Shown: one piece after another, positions 7,736-15,100 of the stretch
Layout of the letters: every line of letters starts with the position of its first letter
Position numbering within the stretch: the stretch's first letter is position 1
Assembly: GCA_003139695.1 (NCBI GenBank)
Contig: PLJM01000023.1
Coordinates: 1-42,827, forward strand
Length of the DNA: 42,827 nucleotides
DNA from: Candidatus Dormiibacterota bacterium
GTDB lineage: Bacteria > Chloroflexota > Dormibacteria > Dormibacterales > Dormibacteraceae
Reading direction: 5' to 3'
Position numbers and translations under genes: made by a program
Notes under the pieces: generated by a model
Seen by the model: the letters and a program-made list of their open reading frames with translations, nothing else
Database searches by the model: none
Told to the model about the DNA's origin: nothing

Positions 7736-8497
7736 CTACGTCGGTTTCTTGGCCCTGATGTAAGCGCTTCCGACCTTGCCATCAAGCCCGGGGATCGACT
7801 GGGTGGCGTGGACCTCAAAGTGCGTGTCCTCGAACCCCGCCTCGATGAGCGCTTTTCGGTAGTCGTCGATCGGGATCGTGCCCGAGATGCAGCCCGCCCA
7901 GGAGTCCAGGCTCTTCTTCACGGTCGGGTCGAGGGTGTCGAGCTCCACCATGTCAGCTACGGCGAAGAGGCCGCCAGGTCGCAGCACTCGAAAGGCCTCT
8001 TTGATGACCGCGCCCTTGTCCTCTGCGAGGTTGATCACGCAGTTGGAAATCACGACATCGATCGACGCATCGGGAAGTGGGATGTTCTCGATCGTGCCTT
8101 TCAAGAAGGTGGCGTTCGATACTCCCGACTTCTTGGCGTTGCCGTTGGCGAGCTCCAGCATCTCGTCGGTCATGTCAACGCCGTAGGCGTGGCCGCCCGG
8201 GGCGACGCGCCTTGCAGAAAGCAGAACGTCGAGGCCGGCACCCGACCCCAGGTCCAGGACAACCTGGCCGGGCTCCAGCTGCGCGAGCATGGTGGGGTTG
8301 CCGCACCCGAGGCTCACTGCCTCGCTCAGTCCGATTTCCTTGAGCTCGTCCAGCGAGTACGAGCCACTGCAGCCGCAGTCAGGTCCATCGGCCTGGCAAC
8401 AGCCGGCCTCCGCGATGGTTTGGCCCGTGGGGATGACCTTCAGCTGCTTTGCCACCCCGGCGTATCTCGACCGAACCGCCTCTCGTACCTCGCTCAT
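7736..8497 (-). CDS. arsM: Arsenite S-adenosylmethionine methyltransferase
   Basis: Methylates As(III) with SAM, a cytoplasmic arsenic detoxification step giving methylated and volatile arsenicals. The SAM-binding motif I is VLDLGSGAGLDVLL (residues 80-93). The three As(III)-binding cysteines of the family are in place: Cys65 in SLGCGNP, Cys153 in VISNCVINL and Cys203 in WAGCISG. An extra Cys cluster lies at residues 33-43 (CC...CGC), seen in many bacterial ArsM proteins. The ATG at 8497 has a strong ribosome site (AAAGGAG, 8503-8509 on the complement). It is divergent from arsR, with two putative ArsR boxes between them, so it should be arsenite-inducible. 253 residues. Confidence 0.92.
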   Translation of the reverse strand: MSEVREAVRSRYAGVAKQLKVIPTGQTIAEAGCCQADGPDCGCSGSYSLDELKEIGLSEAVSLGCGNPTMLAQLEPGQVVLDLGSGAGLDVLLSARRVAPGGHAYGVDMTDEMLELANGNAKKSGVSNATFLKGTIENIPLPDASIDVVISNCVINLAEDKGAVIKEAFRVLRPGGLFAVADMVELDTLDPTVKKSLDSWAGCISGTIPIDDYRKALIEAGFEDTHFEVHATQSIPGLDGKVGSAYIRAKKPT

Positions 8498-8511
8498 GGT
8501 TATCTCCTTTG

Positions 8512-8567
8512 ATCGATGAACGTCGATGGGTTGAGCCTAGCATATCCATCGACTAACGTGGATGGAT
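8512..8567. promoter_or_regulatory. Twin ArsR-type operators between arsM and arsR
   Basis: Two boxes share the form ATCGA-N6-T(C/G)GAT: one at 8512-8527 and one at 8548-8563, 36 bp apart. The second is embedded in a longer palindrome, 8544-8567, with ten-base arms (ATCCATCGAC / GTGGATGGAT), one mismatch and a TAAC loop. The second box lies just upstream of a -10-like TATGAT (8573-8578) in front of arsR. The first overlaps the arsM leader next to its ribosome site. Occupancy by ArsR should shut off both genes. Confidence 0.7.
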
Positions 8568-8572
8568 TCTCG

Positions 8573-8578
8573 TATGAT
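8573..8578 (+). promoter_or_regulatory. -10 element of arsR, predicted leaderless transcript
   Basis: TATGAT ends 6 bp before the arsR ATG at 8585. Transcription would then start on or next to the A of the start codon. There is no Shine-Dalgarno sequence before arsR, which agrees with a leaderless mRNA. No good -35 is visible. Confidence 0.4.
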
Positions 8579-8584
8579 CGTCGC

Positions 8585-8932
8585 ATGACGAAGTTGAAGG
8601 AGCTGCCGGTTCTCCGCCAGCGCGGCGTGTGCTGCGGGCTTCCGGACGTCGACGCAACCTGGGCCGCGAGCACCGCCGCGCTCATGAAAGCACTGGCCGA
8701 TCCGACCCGTCTCACCATGGCCGCGTCCTTATGGAAGTCCGAGGCTCCCATTTGCATCTGCGATTTCACGGCGGGGCTTGGGCTGAGCCAGCCGACAATC
8801 TCCCACCACATGGCCAAGCTCAAGGAAGTCGGCCTGGTCGATTCAGAAAAGCGTGGCATCTGGGTCTACTACCGGTTACGCGCCGACCTCGCACCGGCGA
8901 CGCGAAGTCTCTTAGTGCAGTTGATCGACTAG
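8585..8932 (+). CDS. arsR: ArsR/SmtB-family metalloregulator
   Basis: A 115-residue winged-helix repressor, probably released from DNA by As(III) or Sb(III). The helix-turn-helix is LGLSQPTISHHMAKLKEVGL, followed by a wing GIWVYYRL. The metal site typical of ArsR proteins is visible as ICICDF in the alpha-3 helix, and a further Cys pair (VCCGLP) lies near the N-terminus. I took the ATG at 8585 (MTKLKELPVLRQRG); the frame is open further upstream but would run through the operator. It is divergent from arsM, its likely target, and no arsB, arsC or acr3 is in the window. It ends four bases past the stop of the convergent GGDEF gene. Confidence 0.88.
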   Translation: MTKLKELPVLRQRGVCCGLPDVDATWAASTAALMKALADPTRLTMAASLWKSEAPICICDFTAGLGLSQPTISHHMAKLKEVGLVDSEKRGIWVYYRLRADLAPATRSLLVQLID

Positions 8933-11184
8933 CGTCGCTTGCGAGCGCTCGACACCTCGTCGTCGGCGCGTTGGATCAAATCATCCGCAGAGTCGCCGGT
9001 CTGCAGCCGGGCAAGACCGACTGTGATGGAGGCGCCAGAGCCACCTGCGCCGAGCCTCGCACTTACTGCCACGAAGCGTAGGCGCGCGTTTTCCATGGTG
9101 ATCCCCGGGAGCGCGCATACGAACTCGTCACCCCCGACGCGTGTGATTACATCGTATGAACGCAGGCAAGCTCGTAGCGAGTCGGCGACCGCGATGAGCA
9201 GCACGTCTCCGGCAGCGTGACCCTGGCCATCGTTCGTCGCTTTCAGCCCGTCCACGTCGAGATAGGCAGCTACGAGCTCTCCGCTGTCGCGCTGCGCACG
9301 ATTGATCTCGCGACCGATGGCAGCCAGGCCGGCGCCACGGCGGCTTACGCCCGTCAGCTCGTCGGTCCCGGAATCTTCACGATCCTTGGCAGCCTGCGCG
9401 CGATCCTCGGCCGCAATCTGGCGGTCGTGGCTGCCTTGTGCCCGATCATCCGCTGCAACCTTGCGGTCGTTGACCGCTCGCACGCGGCTGTCGGCGGCGT
9501 CAGCCCGCTCCGAGGCCGCTCTGGCACCCGCATCCTCCGCGCGCTGACGATTGGTCGCCGCGCGATCCCCGGCGGTTCGGTCGAGATCTCCCGCAGCGTC
9601 GTCACGCGCTTCGGCGTCACGGTCGCGTAGCCCGGCTGCGACGTCGCGGTCCCGCGCCGCCAGACCGGCTTCCCGACGGCGCACCGCCGTCTGCTCGTCG
9701 GTCCCGGAATCTTCGCGGTCCTTCGCTGCCTGGGCACGATCTTCGGCTGCGACTCTGCGGTCATTGACGGCTCGTACGCGACTGTCGGCAGCCTCAGCGC
9801 GCCCCGAATCTGCACGCGCACCTTCATCAGCCGCGCGCTGGCGGTTACTCACCGCGCTGTCCCCCGCAGTTCGGTCGCGATCACCGGCGGCATCATCACG
9901 CGCTTCGGCCTCTCGGTCACGCAGCCCGGCCGCAACGTCGCGGTCCCGCGCAGCGAGTCCGGCTTCCCGACGGCGTACCGCCGTCAGCTCATCGGCGCCG
10001 GAATCCTCGCGGTCCCTGGCCGCCTGCGCGCGGTCGTCCGCTGCCACCTTGCGGTCGTTGATGGCTCGTTCGCGGCTATCCGCGGCATCGGCGCGACCCG
10101 AGTCGGCCCGTGCGCCCTCGTCTGCGGCGCGCCGGCGGTTGCTCGCGGCGCGATCGCCTGCAATGCGGTCGAACTCAGCGGCCGCGTCGTCACGGGATTC
10201 GGCATCTCGATCACGCAGCTCGGCGGCAAGGTCGCGCGCCCGAGCCGCCAGGCCGGCATTTTCACGATCCTTGGCGGCCTGGGCGCGATCCTCAGCTGCA
10301 AGCCTGCGGTCGTTGATGGCCTGGGCGCGGTAATCCGCAGACTCAGCGCGCCCCAAGGCGGCCTGGGCGCCTTCGTCTGCCACACGCCGGCGGTTGCTCG
10401 CGGCGCGATCGCCTGCGGTTCGGTCAAGGTCACCCGCCGCATCGTCACGTGCTTCGGCCTCGCGATCACGCAGCCCGGCAGCAACATCACGGTCCTGAGC
10501 GGCCATACCCGCCTCGCGACGCCGCGTGCCTGTCAGCTCGTCGGTCCCTGAATCTGCGCGGTCCTTGGCAGCCTGGGCACGGTCTTCGGCCGCGACTCTG
10601 CGGTCGTTGATGGCCTGGGCACGGTTGTCCGCAGCCCCGGCGCGCCGCGAGGCGGCCAGGTCACGTTCGTCTGCCGCATGTTGCCGGTCGGTCGCGGCGC
10701 GGTCACCCGCGGTTCGATCGAGATCGCCCGCCGCGTCATCACGCGCCTCGGCCTCTCGGTCACGCAACCCGGCCGCGACGTCGCGATCCTGCGCAGCCAG
10801 GCCCGCCTCCCGACGGCGTACTCCTGTCAGCTCGTCGGTCCCGGAATCCTCGCGGTCCTTGGCGGCCTGGGCGCGGTCTTCGGCCGCCACCTTGCGGTCA
10901 TTGACAGCCTGGGCCCTGTTATCCGCAGCCTCGGCGTGCCCCGATTGAGGACGGGTACCTTCGCCCTCGGCTTGTTGACTCTCACTTGCCGCGCGGTCCC
11001 CTGCCGTCCGGTCGAGGTCGCCCGCCGCGTCATCACGCGCTGCGGCCTCTCGGTCACGCTGCTCGGCCTCTCGGTCACGCACGTCGGCGGCCAGATCGCG
11101 GTCGCGCCCTTCTATGTCGCGCTCACCTGCGATTGCCAGGGCGTCTTTATCGGACAAAGCACCCAAGCGTGGGCCGGTGGCCAT
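8929..11184 (-). CDS. Diguanylate cyclase with long Asp/Arg-rich repeat region
   Basis: A 751-residue protein. Residues about 604-751 are a GGDEF domain making cyclic di-GMP from GTP. It starts TDELTGVSRRGAGLAAI and has the metal/substrate segment YLDVDGLKATND, the signature RVGGDEF and an I-site RxxD (RSYD) five residues before it, so product inhibition is possible. Residues 20-603 are an almost uninterrupted run of RDREAEARDDAAGDLDRT-like sequence, predicted to be helical and highly charged. It is arranged in units of 98 residues with starts at 113, 211, about 309 (shortened), 394, 492 and 604. No signal peptide, membrane span or sensor fold is recognisable. Long open frames on the opposite strand here are shadows of the repeat. 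Confidence 0.88.
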   Translation of the reverse strand: MATGPRLGALSDKDALAIAGERDIEGRDRDLAADVRDREAEQRDREAAARDDAAGDLDRTAGDRAASESQQAEGEGTRPQSGHAEAADNRAQAVNDRKVAAEDRAQAAKDREDSGTDELTGVRRREAGLAAQDRDVAAGLRDREAEARDDAAGDLDRTAGDRAATDRQHAADERDLAASRRAGAADNRAQAINDRRVAAEDRAQAAKDRADSGTDELTGTRRREAGMAAQDRDVAAGLRDREAEARDDAAGDLDRTAGDRAASNRRRVADEGAQAALGRAESADYRAQAINDRRLAAEDRAQAAKDRENAGLAARARDLAAELRDRDAESRDDAAAEFDRIAGDRAASNRRRAADEGARADSGRADAADSRERAINDRKVAADDRAQAARDREDSGADELTAVRRREAGLAARDRDVAAGLRDREAEARDDAAGDRDRTAGDSAVSNRQRAADEGARADSGRAEAADSRVRAVNDRRVAAEDRAQAAKDREDSGTDEQTAVRRREAGLAARDRDVAAGLRDRDAEARDDAAGDLDRTAGDRAATNRQRAEDAGARAASERADAADSRVRAVNDRKVAADDRAQGSHDRQIAAEDRAQAAKDREDSGTDELTGVSRRGAGLAAIGREINRAQRDSGELVAAYLDVDGLKATNDGQGHAAGDVLLIAVADSLRACLRSYDVITRVGGDEFVCALPGITMENARLRFVAVSARLGAGGSGASITVGLARLQTGDSADDLIQRADDEVSSARKRR
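9376..11097 (-). repeat. Tandem in-gene repeats of about 294 bp
   Basis: Five full or partial direct repeats of about 294 bp (98 codons) inside the GGDEF gene. Spacings between DSG(T/A)DE motifs are 98 codons, then about 98 to a unit lacking the motif, then 85, 98 and 112. The last unit has a 14-codon insertion (QGSHDRQIAAEDRA). Copies differ by many substitutions, so the array is not recent in origin, though its ends are similar enough to recombine. Confidence 0.85.
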
Positions 11185-11262
11185 AACAATTGCAGCAACC
11201 GAATGGCCGTGGTCGACCTATCACGAGAGCGGCTCTGACCGTGAGGCATTACCGTTCGCGTC

Positions 11263-12570
11263 GTGTCATCACCAGGATTCAGTTCGCGGTTGGCAGCAGC
11301 CCTCGCGAATCGCCGGTTCGTCAGTGCGATCCTGATTGCCTCGGGGACGCCAATCCTCGTCGTGTATGCCTGGCGCACCCTTTTCGGGCCGATCTTCAGT
11401 CCGAGCTCGGATCCTGTGGACTTCTTCGAAGTCTATGTTCCGACCGGAGCCATGATCGCCTCCGGTCACGACCCCTACTCGCAGTGCCTCTCACGCACGT
11501 GCTGGATCGGTCTGACCAATGCCTGGACCGACTATCCGCCGGTCGTCTCCTGGCTGTCTCAGCCGCTGGCCCTTGTAGACCAGGCGGTGCTGGGAGCCGC
11601 TGCATTGGTGGTCGCCCAGGCCTGTGTCGCTCTGTTCATATGGGCGACAGCGCGTGCCCTCCGGGTGCATGGCTGGCAACCTGTCGCCATGTTTGTAATC
11701 GCAGCGATCGCATTTCCGCCGCTGATCGACCAGATTATCCAGCGCAACCTCGAGGTGCTGCTCCTCGGCCTCAGCGCGGTGTGGCTGCTGGGCTGGGTAG
11801 CCGGCGATCGCTGGTGGGCAGGGGCGGCCCTCGGCTTCGGATTAGCTCTGAAGTTGGTGCAGGCGCCCCTTCTGCTGCTCGGAGTCTGGGGGCGGCGACC
11901 CGCGATTACGGTGGTGACGATTCTGGTCGTGGCCGTTCTGTGGGTGATCGGTTCTCCTCAGTACCTGCCCGAGTACTTCCTCAGAATCGTCCCCGAGCTG
12001 AACACCGGCACTGGTTATGCGATGGACATTGCGCCTGTGGGCGCCGTTGCCCGTCTGCTCCATCCAGCCAGCATCTATGGACTGGTTCAGGGTGTCGACA
12101 CGACGGTGCGGATCATCGCGGCGGCGATCTCGGCGACGGTTCTGATCATGACGGCGATCACCTTATGGTCGCCTCGCGCGGATCGAACCGGCCGCGCGCT
12201 TGAGGCCGCTTCCGTAGTGGCAGCCACGCCTTTGGTCGTCGCGGTCGTCCGGCCGGGGCACCTACTCCTTTTGCTCCTGCCGATGCTCGTGCTTGGGACC
12301 TTGGCGATTCGGGAACGACTCCTTTGGCTCGGCATCGCTGTCGCGGTCAGCTGGATGCTTACCGGGCCTGTCTACCTTTGGTACACAAACCTGTACGCGG
12401 AGGGAGTTCGCGGTCCTCTCATGGCCGCGGGTGCAGAGATCGCACTTCTCGGCACGGTGATACTGTGGCTCACTTCACTGTGGGCATTGCGCCTGGCCAC
12501 CCCGAGCCTCCTGGGGAATCGGGCCGCCGCCGCTCAGCAATCGAGAAGAATGGCCGATCGGACGAGCTAG
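11263..12570 (+). CDS. GT87/DUF2029-type membrane glycosyltransferase
   Basis: A 435-residue protein with about ten membrane spans. The first extracytoplasmic loop after the first span has an acidic motif (DPVDFFEVYVPTGAMIASGHDPY) typical of GT-C glycosyltransferases of the GT87/DUF2029 type, which use polyprenyl-phosphate mannose as donor. GFGLALKLVQAPLLLLG matches the conserved GLALALKPxP segment. The likely role is adding a sugar, probably mannose, to a cell-envelope glycan or lipid; the acceptor is unknown. Start GTG at 11263. It is divergent from the GGDEF gene by 78 bp and is followed by tRNA-His on the other strand. A second member lies at 21016-22284. Confidence 0.75.
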   Translation: MSSPGFSSRLAAALANRRFVSAILIASGTPILVVYAWRTLFGPIFSPSSDPVDFFEVYVPTGAMIASGHDPYSQCLSRTCWIGLTNAWTDYPPVVSWLSQPLALVDQAVLGAAALVVAQACVALFIWATARALRVHGWQPVAMFVIAAIAFPPLIDQIIQRNLEVLLLGLSAVWLLGWVAGDRWWAGAALGFGLALKLVQAPLLLLGVWGRRPAITVVTILVVAVLWVIGSPQYLPEYFLRIVPELNTGTGYAMDIAPVGAVARLLHPASIYGLVQGVDTTVRIIAAAISATVLIMTAITLWSPRADRTGRALEAASVVAATPLVVAVVRPGHLLLLLLPMLVLGTLAIRERLLWLGIAVAVSWMLTGPVYLWYTNLYAEGVRGPLMAAGAEIALLGTVILWLTSLWALRLATPSLLGNRAAAAQQSRRMADRTS

Positions 12571-12595
12571 CGCCATCACGGCGACAACGGTGATT

Positions 12596-12673
12596 TGGGG
12601 TGGCTAGCGGGATTTGAACCCGCGACAGCCAGATCCACAATCTGGTGCTCTGCCATGCTGAGCTATAGCCACC
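12596..12673 (-). tRNA. tRNA-His (GTG)
   Basis: A complete cloverleaf on the minus strand: acceptor GTGGCTA pairing with TAGCCAC, D-arm TAGCTCAG, anticodon arm CCAGA-TTGTGGA-TCTGG with anticodon GTG, and T-arm GCGGG-TTCAAAT-CCCGC. The base before position 1 is G (12673) and the discriminator is C (12599). This G-1:C73 pair is the identity mark of tRNA-His. The 3' CCA is encoded (12596-12598). Confidence 0.97.
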
Positions 12674-12749
12674 ACGGTGCGGGCCTGGAGTCACCAGCCC
12701 TGTAGGAACCACGATTTTACCCGCCCGGGTTGTCGGAGAATGAAAGGCC

Positions 12750-13691
12750 ATGGCAACCGCGGCCGAGTTCGACCAGATGATGAAGTCCGGGGAGCTGATC
12801 GAGTCAAAGAACGAGATGACTCCGGACTACCTCCGTGAGCTGAAGCACACGCTCATCGTTTCGGGCGACACCGAGCTCATCTCGGCGCCCGCCTACTACC
12901 TCGCCGCCAAGCGCGCCCCTTCAATCAACGCCTTCATGACCGGCATCGCGATCATCCAGGACGAGCTGGCCCATGCCCACATCGCGTATCACATCCTCGA
13001 GGAGCTGGGCGAGGACCAGGAGAAGCTGATCTTCAGCCGCGACCCCAAGAGCTTCCGCTACCCCTACGCCTTCGATGTCCCCCTCGACAGCTGGACCGAG
13101 CTCGTGGTCGCCAACGGCATGTACGACCAGGCCGGCTTCTGCCTCCTGGGCGACATCCACGAGAAGTGCTCCTACGGGCCGTGGAAACGCGGGCTGAACA
13201 AGGTCATGGCGGAGGAAAACTTCCACCTCCGCAACGGGCGCACCTGGATGAAGCGAATCAGCCAGGCCGGCGGCTCCGCGAAGGATGAGCTGCAGCGCGC
13301 CGTGGATTGGATGTTCCCGCTGAGCGTCGAGTGGTTCGGCTTGCCCGACAGCTTGAAGATGCACTCGACCCAGCTCGAGTACCGCCTCAAGGGCCTCACC
13401 AACGACCAGCTGCGGCAGTGGTGGCTCTCGCTGGTGGTGCCCTACTGCGAGCAGATCGGCATCAAGGTCCCGTCGCACAAGGAAACGAGGGACGGGAAAG
13501 ATGTGTGGGAGCTCGACTATCCCTTCCCCTGCGAGTTCGACGCCGAGGCGAAGCGGTGGGATTTCAACCAGCCGATCTCATGGGACGACGTGCTGGTGCG
13601 CTGGCGCAACCGCGGACCGCGCAACGCGGAGATGGTCGCGATGTTTCAGGAGGAATTTCACAAGTTCCGCAAAGCGCACCACCCGGCATGA
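12750..13691 (+). CDS. paaA: Phenylacetyl-CoA epoxidase catalytic subunit
   Basis: The diiron catalytic subunit of the multicomponent oxygenase that converts phenylacetyl-CoA to its ring 1,2-epoxide. The 313 residues are of normal length. The four-helix ferritin-like fold carries the iron ligands, seen as two ExxH-type segments, QDELAHAH and AEENFHLRNG, with YDQAGFCLLGDIHEKCSYGPW between them, all highly typical of PaaA. It is the first gene of a five-gene operon. Its stop overlaps the next start (ATGA at 13688). No paaE reductase, ligase or ring-opening gene follows, so the rest of the pathway must be elsewhere. Confidence 0.95.
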   Translation: MATAAEFDQMMKSGELIESKNEMTPDYLRELKHTLIVSGDTELISAPAYYLAAKRAPSINAFMTGIAIIQDELAHAHIAYHILEELGEDQEKLIFSRDPKSFRYPYAFDVPLDSWTELVVANGMYDQAGFCLLGDIHEKCSYGPWKRGLNKVMAEENFHLRNGRTWMKRISQAGGSAKDELQRAVDWMFPLSVEWFGLPDSLKMHSTQLEYRLKGLTNDQLRQWWLSLVVPYCEQIGIKVPSHKETRDGKDVWELDYPFPCEFDAEAKRWDFNQPISWDDVLVRWRNRGPRNAEMVAMFQEEFHKFRKAHHPA

Positions 13692-13993
13692 ACGAGCGAC
13701 TCTGGGCTGCTCTCTCTGAGGTGCAGGACCCCGAGATGCCGATCAACCTGGTCGACCTCGGTGTGATCTACCGGGTTGCCGAGCAGGATGGGCGGGTCGA
13801 GGTCGACCTCACTTTCACTGCGATGGGGTGCCCCGCTTCCGATTTCATACTCGAGGACGTGCGTGAGCGCCTGCTGCGCGAGGACGGAGTTCGCGAAGTC
13901 CGCATCAACGTCGTCTGGAATCCACCCTGGACCGTGGCACGCGTGACCGAGGCGGGCCGCGATGCGCTCGAGTCGTGGGGCCTGGCGGTTTGA
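13688..13993 (+). CDS. paaD: PaaD N-terminal (DUF59/MIP18) part, separate gene
   Basis: 101 residues covering only the DUF59/MIP18 domain of PaaD, an iron-sulfur or metal-site maturation factor for the PaaABC(E) oxygenase. The conserved DPEMPINLVDLGVIY motif and MGCPASDFILEDVRE (with the family Cys) are present, and NVVWNPPW is typical. Full-length PaaD has a second, zinc-binding four-Cys domain after this point. Here the gene stops after ESWGLAV, and that domain is found as its own gene at 14921-15100. It overlaps paaA (ATGA) and the next gene (TTGA). Confidence 0.9.
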   Translation: MNERLWAALSEVQDPEMPINLVDLGVIYRVAEQDGRVEVDLTFTAMGCPASDFILEDVRERLLREDGVREVRINVVWNPPWTVARVTEAGRDALESWGLAV

Positions 13994-14211
13994 CGCACTA
14001 CAAGCGGGTGAGCGGCGACGCCGTCGAATATGAGGTGTTCGCGCGCAAGACGCGTGGTGAGCCGCTGCATCAGGTCGGCAGCGTTGTCGCCCCGGATGAC
14101 GACCTCGCCGTCGCCTACGCCCGTGCGACCTATGACGAAGAGCGCTGGGTCGAGATGGCGATCGTCCGCAAAGAGCACGTCATCGAGCTCTGGCAACCGG
14201 GGGAGGCATGA
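13990..14211 (+). CDS. paaB: Phenylacetyl-CoA epoxidase subunit PaaB
   Basis: 73 residues matching PaaB, the small subunit that bridges the PaaAC oxygenase dimers. YEVFARKTRGEPLHQVGSV is the family core, followed by a helix AVAYARATYDE and WVEMAIVRKEHVIEL. The TTG at 13990 overlaps the paaD stop as TTGA; a GTG at 13975 is also in frame and would add five residues. It is somewhat shorter than the usual 90-95 residues, missing part of the N-terminus. The stop overlaps the paaC start (ATGA at 14208). Confidence 0.85.
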   Translation: MTHYKRVSGDAVEYEVFARKTRGEPLHQVGSVVAPDDDLAVAYARATYDEERWVEMAIVRKEHVIELWQPGEA

Positions 14212-14924
14212 GCCTTTCCGACCTCGTCCTGAGCATCGCCGACAACAAGCAGATGCTTGGGCTGCGTTACGCGGAGTGGGCCACACGCGCGCCTTCGCTG
14301 GAAGCGGACATCGCTGCGGCGGCGATGGGCCTCGATGACCTCGGTCATAGCCGCGTGCTGTACGGCTGCCTCGAACCTCTCGGCGCAGACCCCCGCGGGC
14401 CTGATCGCGAGAGCGATGCGGGCAGCTTGCGATCGCTCCAGTATTTCGACGAGCCCTGGACCGAGTGGGCGCAGTTCGTTGCCGCCAATGCGATCCTCGA
14501 TACCGCGTTCACCGTGATGATCGAGGCGTGCGTGAACGGCACGGTCGAGGTTCTGCAGCACCGCATGCGGAAGATGCTCATGGAGGAGCGCTATCACTTC
14601 CTCCATGGCCGGAGCTGGCTCAAGTCGGGCGTGGACGCGAATCCGTTGAGCGAGGCGTGGCGGGAAGCGATCGAATGGTTCGGGCCGCTCGACGGCGAGA
14701 CGGCGACTTTTCACAAAGAGGGACGCTTGAGCATGGGCCCGACGGAGCTTCGTGCGCGCCTCGAGGAAAGGCTGGAGACCAAGGCTCCCGCAGTCCAGAT
14801 CGATTGGAAGGCTTGGGATCCGGTGCGCCGGCGTAGCCGGCCGGGGGCCATCGATGACCGCACTTTTGCGATGCTGCGCGGCCTCGAGGAGAAGAAGTAC
14901 GCAAAGGCGCCTCCCGCGCCGTGA
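14208..14924 (+). CDS. paaC: Phenylacetyl-CoA epoxidase subunit PaaC
   Basis: The structural, non-catalytic ferritin-like subunit of the phenylacetyl-CoA epoxidase, which pairs with PaaA. 238 residues with the family features: DNKQMLGLRYAEWATRAPSLEADI at the N-terminus, GLDDLGHSRVLY, and MEERYHFLHGRSW, which mirrors the second iron-ligand helix of PaaA. The gene overlaps paaB (ATGA) and the downstream zinc-ribbon gene (GTGA at 14921). The gene order paaA-paaD'-paaB-paaC-'paaD differs from the usual paaABCD. Confidence 0.92.
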   Translation: MSLSDLVLSIADNKQMLGLRYAEWATRAPSLEADIAAAAMGLDDLGHSRVLYGCLEPLGADPRGPDRESDAGSLRSLQYFDEPWTEWAQFVAANAILDTAFTVMIEACVNGTVEVLQHRMRKMLMEERYHFLHGRSWLKSGVDANPLSEAWREAIEWFGPLDGETATFHKEGRLSMGPTELRARLEERLETKAPAVQIDWKAWDPVRRRSRPGAIDDRTFAMLRGLEEKKYAKAPPAP

Positions 14925-15100
14925 CGGCGCGGGAACCCCAGAGGAGGGCTGACCCGCAGCCTCGCGCTGCGCCGCGCTGCCCTCATTGCGCGGAGCGTGA
15001 CGCCGAGGTCATTTCGCTGTTCGGGACGCAGGCGATGACGCTCCAGTACCGCTGCCGCAAGTGCCGCACGCTGTTCGAAGCGATCAAGTACGAGGAGTGA
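14921..15100 (+). CDS. Detached PaaD zinc-ribbon domain, 59 residues
   Basis: A short gene from GTG 14921, overlapping the paaC stop as GTGA. After a basic, Pro-rich leader it encodes RCPHCAERDAEVISLFGT, then YRCRKCRTLFEAIKYEE. The two CxxC pairs and the SxFG...Tx...YRCxxCxxxFExxK spacing match the C-terminal zinc-binding domain of PaaD, which is normally fused to DUF59. It is tightly coupled at the end of the paa operon, so it probably acts together with the separate DUF59 part at 13688. Its 3' end overlaps the convergent gene by 17 bp. Confidence 0.85.
   Translation: MTAREPQRRADPQPRAAPRCPHCAERDAEVISLFGTQAMTLQYRCRKCRTLFEAIKYEE

Noticed and set aside
9376..11097. Repeat array taken as CRISPR or as plus-strand genes (long Ser/Arg-rich frames)
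   Set aside because: Units are about 294 bp, direct, and coding on the minus strand in phase with the GGDEF domain; the plus-strand frames are shadows of biased codons.
14130..14714. Minus-strand frame opposite paaB and paaC
   Set aside because: Shadow of paaC; no motif of its own.
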